From: Spongiihabitans sp963422685
GTDB taxonomy: Bacteria; Pseudomonadota; Gammaproteobacteria; Arenicellales; Poriferihabitantaceae
DNA length: 64,000 nucleotides
Assembly: GCA_963422685.1 (NCBI GenBank)
Contig: OY730442.1
Span: 62,001-126,000 of the forward strand
Direction of reading: 5' to 3'
Shown here in pieces: positions 59,776-64,000 of the stretch; the first letter of the stretch is position 1; the number at the start of each line of letters is the position of its first letter. The translations under genes were made by a program, and so were the position numbers. The notes below the pieces were generated by a model. That model saw nothing but the letters and a program-made list of their open reading frames with translations. It did not search any database and was not told the origin of the DNA.

Positions 59776-60207
59776 TCACAGTGCTGAAACAGGCTGTGTC
59801 GCCGATGAGCTGGGCGGAATGGAGTAGGTTGCGGTGACCTGGGCTACGGCCGCATCCGCGCCTTCAGAATAAATAAATACCTCGCACACCACCAGTCGCC
59901 GGCCCGCTTTGAGCACTTTGCAGCTTGCGATAATGTCCCGGTCTGCGGCCGGCTTGCGCAGAAAATTTATATTCAGACTGGTGGTCACCGCCAGTGCAAC
60001 TTTTCCATACTGCCCCAGAATTGCGATATAGGCAGCGCAGTCCGCCAGCGCCATCATGGTTGGCCCGGATACAGTTCCGCCAGGCCGTAAATGCTGCCTG
60101 CCAATTCGTTGGCGCATGGTGGCCGTGCCTTGGCCAATGGCTTCCACAGTGCTGGTATTTTGGGGAAATTCCCGGGCCAGAAAGGCTCTTGCTTGCTCAA
60201 TATTCAT
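59776..60207 (-). CDS. PaaI-family acyl-CoA thioesterase (hotdog fold)
   Basis: The 143-residue protein is a single hotdog domain with the PaaI pattern: GTVSGPTMMALADCAAYIAI, where the helix carries the catalytic-site acidic residue, and LNINFLRKPAADRDIIASCKVLKAGRR. It hydrolyses acyl-CoA thioesters. It is divergent from liuA, so a role in freeing CoA during leucine breakdown is possible but not shown. Confidence 0.88.
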   Translation of the reverse strand: MNIEQARAFLAREFPQNTSTVEAIGQGTATMRQRIGRQHLRPGGTVSGPTMMALADCAAYIAILGQYGKVALAVTTSLNINFLRKPAADRDIIASCKVLKAGRRLVVCEVFIYSEGADAAVAQVTATYSIPPSSSATQPVSAL

Positions 60208-60307
60208 GCGGAATCAGGCTGACTTTGAGGATTTCGGCGTAAACAACACCCGCAAATCGGGCCATTAAAAATAATCCATGCACCTGGATTGTGGCGGCAA
60301 TTCTAGT

Positions 60308-60327
60308 TGACGTTTACGTAAACGTCA
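60308..60327. promoter_or_regulatory. Perfect 20-bp palindrome before liuA, probable LiuR operator
   Basis: TGACGTTTACGTAAACGTCA equals its own reverse complement. MerR-family LiuR proteins of gammaproteobacteria bind sites of this TTGACGTnnACGT type before leucine-degradation genes. It lies 54-73 bp upstream of the liuA ATG. No liuR gene is in the window. Confidence 0.7.
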
Positions 60328-60380
60328 TGTAATTTTACGCATATTCTCACGCTCCTGCAAATAACCCGTCCGCGATAATC

Positions 60381-61544
60381 ATGGCGCCTCTGCCTTTCCT
60401 GAACTTCCATCTGGGCGCAGAGATAGACCTGCTGGGTGCAAGTATATCGGCTTTTTCCCAGGCAGAAATTGCTCCGCTGGCGGCGGAAATCGACCAAAGC
60501 AATGCGTTTCCCAACGCGCTATGGCGCAAATTGGGAGACATGGGGTTGCTTGGCATCACTGCGGCGGAAGAATTCGGCGGCAGTAATATGGGGTATCTTG
60601 CGCATATTGTCGCCATGGAAGCAATCAGCCGCGCTTCCGCTTCGGTAGGGCTGAGTTACGGGGCGCATTCCAATCTGTGCGTCAATCAACTCAGCCGCAA
60701 CGGCACTCCCGCACAAAAATATCAATACCTGCCGAAACTTGTCAGCGGTGAATTTGTGGGTGCGCTGGCCATGTCAGAGCCCAATTCAGGCTCGGACGTG
60801 GTGAGCATGGGGCTGCAGGCACAGGCCAAAAGCGATCATTATGTTTTAAATGGCACGAAAATGTGGATCACCAACGGGCCGGATGCCGATGTGGTCATTG
60901 TCTATGCGAAAACCCGGTCCGATGCCGGGCCAAAAGGCATCACCGCATTCATCGTGGAGCGCAGCTTTGGAATACAGGCCGGGCAAAAACTCGACAAGCT
61001 CGGTATGCGCGGTTCAAATACCGGCGAATTGATTTTCCATAACGTCCTGGTGCCGAACGAAAATGTCCTGGGTGCGGTTGATTCAGGGGTGCATGTGCTG
61101 ATGAGCGGGCTGGACTACGAGCGTGCGGTGCTGGCGGGCGGGCCATTGGGCATCATGCGCGCCTGCATGGATATCGTGGTTCCCTATGTCCATGAACGCA
61201 AACAGTTCGGTCAGGCCATCGGCGAATTTCAGCTCATGCAAGGCAAACTGGCTGATATGTATTGCACCATGAATGCCTGCCGTGCCTATGCCTATGCGGT
61301 TGGACGCGCCTGCGACCACGGCGCAGCCTCCCGCAAGGATGCCGCAGGGGTGATTTTGTATGCCGCAGAAAAGGCAACCTGGATGGCGCTGGAAGCGATT
61401 CAGACCCTGGGCGGAAATGGCTATATAAATGACTATCCCACGGGCCGCCTGCTGCGTGACGCAAAACTTTACGAAATTGGCGCGGGCACTTCGGAGATTC
61501 GTCGTATGCTGATTGGTCGGGAATTGTTTCACCAAACCCGTTGA
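60381..61544 (+). CDS. liuA: Isovaleryl-CoA dehydrogenase
   Basis: FAD enzyme converting isovaleryl-CoA to 3-methylcrotonyl-CoA in leucine breakdown. The 387-residue protein has the acyl-CoA dehydrogenase signatures ALAMSEPNSGSDVVSM and QTLGGNGYINDYPTGRLLRDAKLYEIGAGTSEI-type blocks (here ETLGG-like QTLGGNGYINDY and YEIGAGTSEIRRMLI), and the SYGAHSNLCVNQLSRNG segment typical of isovaleryl-CoA dehydrogenase. The catalytic glutamate is in the LDYERAVLAGGP helix, where this subfamily has it. It is followed by thiolase and liuB. Confidence 0.94.
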   Translation: MAPLPFLNFHLGAEIDLLGASISAFSQAEIAPLAAEIDQSNAFPNALWRKLGDMGLLGITAAEEFGGSNMGYLAHIVAMEAISRASASVGLSYGAHSNLCVNQLSRNGTPAQKYQYLPKLVSGEFVGALAMSEPNSGSDVVSMGLQAQAKSDHYVLNGTKMWITNGPDADVVIVYAKTRSDAGPKGITAFIVERSFGIQAGQKLDKLGMRGSNTGELIFHNVLVPNENVLGAVDSGVHVLMSGLDYERAVLAGGPLGIMRACMDIVVPYVHERKQFGQAIGEFQLMQGKLADMYCTMNACRAYAYAVGRACDHGAASRKDAAGVILYAAEKATWMALEAIQTLGGNGYINDYPTGRLLRDAKLYEIGAGTSEIRRMLIGRELFHQTR

Positions 61545-61584
61545 GACCTGTTATCACAAGTCTTTAATGCCAAAAATAATATAG

Positions 61585-62775
61585 ATGAAAATCATGAATG
61601 ACCCGGTGGTCATTGCTGCGGTGGTGCGCACACCGATGGGCGGGTTTCAGGGCTGCTTTGCCCCGGTCAGCGCAGCAGAACTGGGCGCACATGCCATTCG
61701 CGCCGCCGTGCAGCGCGCCGGGATCAGCGGCCATCACATTCAGGAGGCACTCATCGGCAACGTTCTTTCAGCGGGTCAGGGTCAGGCACCTGCCCGGCAG
61801 GCGGTTTTGGGGGCAGAACTGCCGTTGTCTGTTCCCTGCACAACCATCAACAAAATGTGTGGCTCCGGTATGAAAGCCGTCATGTTGGCGCATGATCTGA
61901 TCATCGCGGGCAGCAATCAGATCATGCTGGCCGGCGGCATGGAAAGCATGACCAATGCGCCCTATTTGTTACCGTATGCCCGCGCGGGCCAGCGTATGGG
62001 CCACGCCAAAGTACTGGATCACATGTTTGTTGACGGGCTTGAAGATGCGTACCAAACCGGCGCATTGATGGGTGTTTTTGCTGAATCCTGTGCAGAAAAA
62101 TATAAATTTACCCGTGAACAGCAGGATGAATTCGCCATTACCTCGTTGCAGCGCGCGCAAAATGCCATTTCCGATGGCTGTTTCGACCAGGAAATCACCC
62201 CCGTGACGGTTTCATCGCGAAAAGGCGACAGGTTAATCACCCGGGACGAGCATCCGTTTAACGCACAAATCGACAAAATCCCCCATTTACGCCCGGCATT
62301 TAAAAGCAATGGAACCGTCACCGCAGCCACCGCCAGCTCGATTTCTGACGGCGCCGCCGCATTGGTAATGATGCGTGAATCCACGGCCATAGCGCGGCAT
62401 ATAACGCCGCTGGCAAAAATTCTCGGTCATGCCAGCCATGCGCATACACCAGACTGGTTCACCACAGCACCGATAAGCGCTATTGCAAAATTGCTTGCCC
62501 GGTTGAACCTGACCACACAGGACATTGACCTGTACGAAGTGAACGAGGCTTTTGCCGTGGTCACCATGGCGGTCATGCACGAACTGGGGATTGCCCATGA
62601 CAGGATGAATATCCACGGCGGCGCCTGCGCACTGGGTCATCCGATTGGCGCATCCGGCGCACGCCTATTGGTAACGCTGATTTCGGCATTGCAGCAGCAT
62701 GGCCTGAAAAAAGGCTTGGCCGCGCTGTGCATAGGCGGCGGCGAAGCCACCGCCATGGCGGTGGAGCTGTATTAG
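61585..62775 (+). CDS. Acetyl-CoA C-acyltransferase (thiolase)
   Basis: Biosynthetic-type thiolase of 396 residues with the nucleophilic cysteine in INKMCGSGMKAVMLA (about residue 91), the GGMESMTNAPY block, the catalytic His in NIHGGACALGHPIGASGAR and the second cysteine in ALCIGGGEATAMA. It most likely interconverts two acetyl-CoA and acetoacetyl-CoA, the end product of leucine breakdown. It sits between liuA and liuB, 40 and 23 bases away, so it belongs to the same operon. Confidence 0.94.
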   Translation: MKIMNDPVVIAAVVRTPMGGFQGCFAPVSAAELGAHAIRAAVQRAGISGHHIQEALIGNVLSAGQGQAPARQAVLGAELPLSVPCTTINKMCGSGMKAVMLAHDLIIAGSNQIMLAGGMESMTNAPYLLPYARAGQRMGHAKVLDHMFVDGLEDAYQTGALMGVFAESCAEKYKFTREQQDEFAITSLQRAQNAISDGCFDQEITPVTVSSRKGDRLITRDEHPFNAQIDKIPHLRPAFKSNGTVTAATASSISDGAAALVMMRESTAIARHITPLAKILGHASHAHTPDWFTTAPISAIAKLLARLNLTTQDIDLYEVNEAFAVVTMAVMHELGIAHDRMNIHGGACALGHPIGASGARLLVTLISALQQHGLKKGLAALCIGGGEATAMAVELY

Positions 62776-62798
62776 CAGCCAGCTTCTTTTATATCCGC

Positions 62799-64000
62799 AT
62801 GACACGCATAAAATCCGCAATTGATCCGCGCTCAAAGGAATTCGCCGGGAATGCCCGGGCGATGCAAACGCTGGTGGATGATCTGTTAAGCAAATCCCGG
62901 ATAATCGCCCTGGGCGGCAGCGAACTGGCCCGCAAAAAACATACAAACCGGGGCAAACTTCTGGTCAGGGAACGAATTAACCAGCTCATCGACCGTGCAG
63001 CCCCTTTTCTTGAGTTTTCACAGTTTGCGGGGTGGGATATGTACCATGGCGGCATCCCGGCGGGCGGTATTATTACCGGCATCGGACCGGTCAACGGCAT
63101 TGAATGCGTGGTCGTCGCCAACGACGCCACGGTCAAAGGCGGCACGTATTATCCGGTCACGGTGAAGAAACACTTGCGGGCCCAGGAAATTGCCCTGGAA
63201 AACGCCCTGCCCTGCATTTATCTGGTGGATTCGGGGGGCGCATTTCTACCCCTTCAGGATGAAGTATTTCCAGACAAGACGCATTTCGGCAGAATTTTTT
63301 TCAATCAGGCGAATTTATCTGCCGCAGGCATTCCACAGATTGCGGTCACCCTGGGCAGCTGCACCGCAGGCGGCGCCTACGTGCCGGCGATGTGCGATGA
63401 AAGCATCATTGTGCGCGGCCAGGGGACAATTTTTCTGGGCGGGCCGCCACTGGTGAAAGCGGCAACGGGTGAAGAAGTGGGCGCAGAGGAACTCGGCGGC
63501 GCAGACGTTCACGCGAAAACATCGGGCGTGGTTGACCATATTGCCAACGATGATCATCATGCGCTCGGCCTGGCGAGAAATATTGTCGGTCAATTAAACA
63601 GGAATAAAAAAACCATACTGAACTGTCAGGCGCCCATGGCGCCGCATTATCCGGTAGCAGAACTTTACGGCATTATCCCCAAAGACCGGCATAAGCCTTT
63701 CGATATCAAGGAAGTGATTGCCCGGGTGGTTGATAACAGCGACCTCGACGAGTTTAAGGCATACTACGGCACCACCCTGGTATGCGGATTCGCGCATATT
63801 CATGGCTACCCTGTTGGCATGGTTGCCAACAATGGCATTTTATTTTCAGAGTCGGCCCTGAAAGGTACGCACTTCATCCAGCTATGCGCACAACGGCGAA
63901 TTCCCCTGGTGTTTTTACAGAATATCAGCGGATTCATGGTGGGCAAAAAATACGAGGCCGGCGGCATTGCGAAAGACGGCGCCAAGATGGTGATGGCGGT
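62799..64000 (+). CDS. liuB: Methylcrotonoyl-CoA carboxylase beta (carboxyltransferase) subunit, partial
   Basis: Adds CO2 to 3-methylcrotonyl-CoA with a biotin carboxylase partner. The frame from ATG 62799 stays open to the end of the window, so about 400 of roughly 535 residues are present. Visible blocks are ARKKHTNRGKLLVRERI, FSQFAGWDMYHGGIPAGGI, YLVDSGGAFLPLQDEVFPD, LGSCTAGGAYVPAMCDES and VVDHIANDDHHAL, with VFLQNISGFMVGKKYEAGGI at the edge, all typical of MCC-beta rather than propionyl-CoA carboxylase. The rest of the Liu operon should lie beyond the window. Confidence 0.93.
   Translation, partial: MTRIKSAIDPRSKEFAGNARAMQTLVDDLLSKSRIIALGGSELARKKHTNRGKLLVRERINQLIDRAAPFLEFSQFAGWDMYHGGIPAGGIITGIGPVNGIECVVVANDATVKGGTYYPVTVKKHLRAQEIALENALPCIYLVDSGGAFLPLQDEVFPDKTHFGRIFFNQANLSAAGIPQIAVTLGSCTAGGAYVPAMCDESIIVRGQGTIFLGGPPLVKAATGEEVGAEELGGADVHAKTSGVVDHIANDDHHALGLARNIVGQLNRNKKTILNCQAPMAPHYPVAELYGIIPKDRHKPFDIKEVIARVVDNSDLDEFKAYYGTTLVCGFAHIHGYPVGMVANNGILFSESALKGTHFIQLCAQRRIPLVFLQNISGFMVGKKYEAGGIAKDGAKMVMA

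Noticed and set aside
1..64000. CRISPR arrays, tRNA or rRNA genes
   Set aside because: No regularly spaced repeats, no T-loop-like GGTTCRA segments with a matching acceptor stem and no rRNA-like stretches were noticed by eye.

Overview
The window is bacterial chromosome, most likely from a gammaproteobacterium. The lepA-lepB-rnc-era-recO order, the aceE-aceF-lpd cluster, an OxyR with its redox cysteines at positions 199 and 208, MltD-type murein hydrolase, LpxL-type acyltransferase and a Liu leucine-degradation locus all fit that group. I cannot name the genus. No rRNA, tRNA, CRISPR array or complete insertion sequence was seen.

Layout. Positions 1-4.8 kb: pyruvate dehydrogenase complex (aceE is cut by the window edge). 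4.9-10.7 kb: an unknown AT-rich gene, then the lepA-lepB-rnc-era-recO block on the minus strand. 10.9-15.8 kb: ppc, then a tungstate-type ABC permease/ATPase pair overlapping mobA, without a binding-protein gene. 15.9-22.7 kb: AlaX tRNA-editing protein, a GnnA-like dehydrogenase, and a peroxide-defence group (oxyR, DUF3501, an Fe-S protein, rubrerythrin, then an SDR and a peroxiredoxin) with a very good OxyR operator beside rubrerythrin. 22.7-27.8 kb: AEC transporter, HD hydrolase, VOC protein, SulP transporter and a methylenetetrahydrofolate reductase.

28.0-35.1 kb is the accessory part: a defence island of two restriction-modification loci in different states of decay. It holds a broken cytosine-5 methyltransferase, an HNH nuclease, a small gene interrupted by TGA, an EcoRII catalytic domain without its effector domain, a fragment of a probable defence nuclease, an IS3 transposase remnant and an apparently working PD-(D/E)XK nuclease plus adenine methyltransferase. 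Two attC-like hairpins lie in its first half, suggesting integron-cassette ancestry.

35.4-39.1 kb: pyrF-lutA-lutB-lutC, all with overlapping stop/start codons (lactate oxidation coupled to a pyrimidine gene). 39.4-50.7 kb: rhodanese, MltD, class I fumarase, SLC13/TrkA-C transporter, LpxL-like acyltransferase, DMT transporter, catalase (second OxyR-like site) and an exported protein. 50.9-59.3 kb: one long glycerol operon (substrate-binding protein, DeoR regulator, two ATPases, two permeases, DUF2160, glpD). 59.8-64 kb: thioesterase, then liuA, thiolase and liuB behind a perfect 20-bp palindrome that fits a LiuR operator; liuB runs off the window.

How it fits together: the cell oxidises lactate, glycerol and leucine towards acetyl-CoA and pyruvate, feeds the TCA cycle (fumarase, PEP carboxylase as anaplerosis), and runs a peroxide stress regulon of which the regulator and at least two probable targets (rubrerythrin cluster, catalase) lie in this window. 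All homology statements come from memory of protein families; no search was run.
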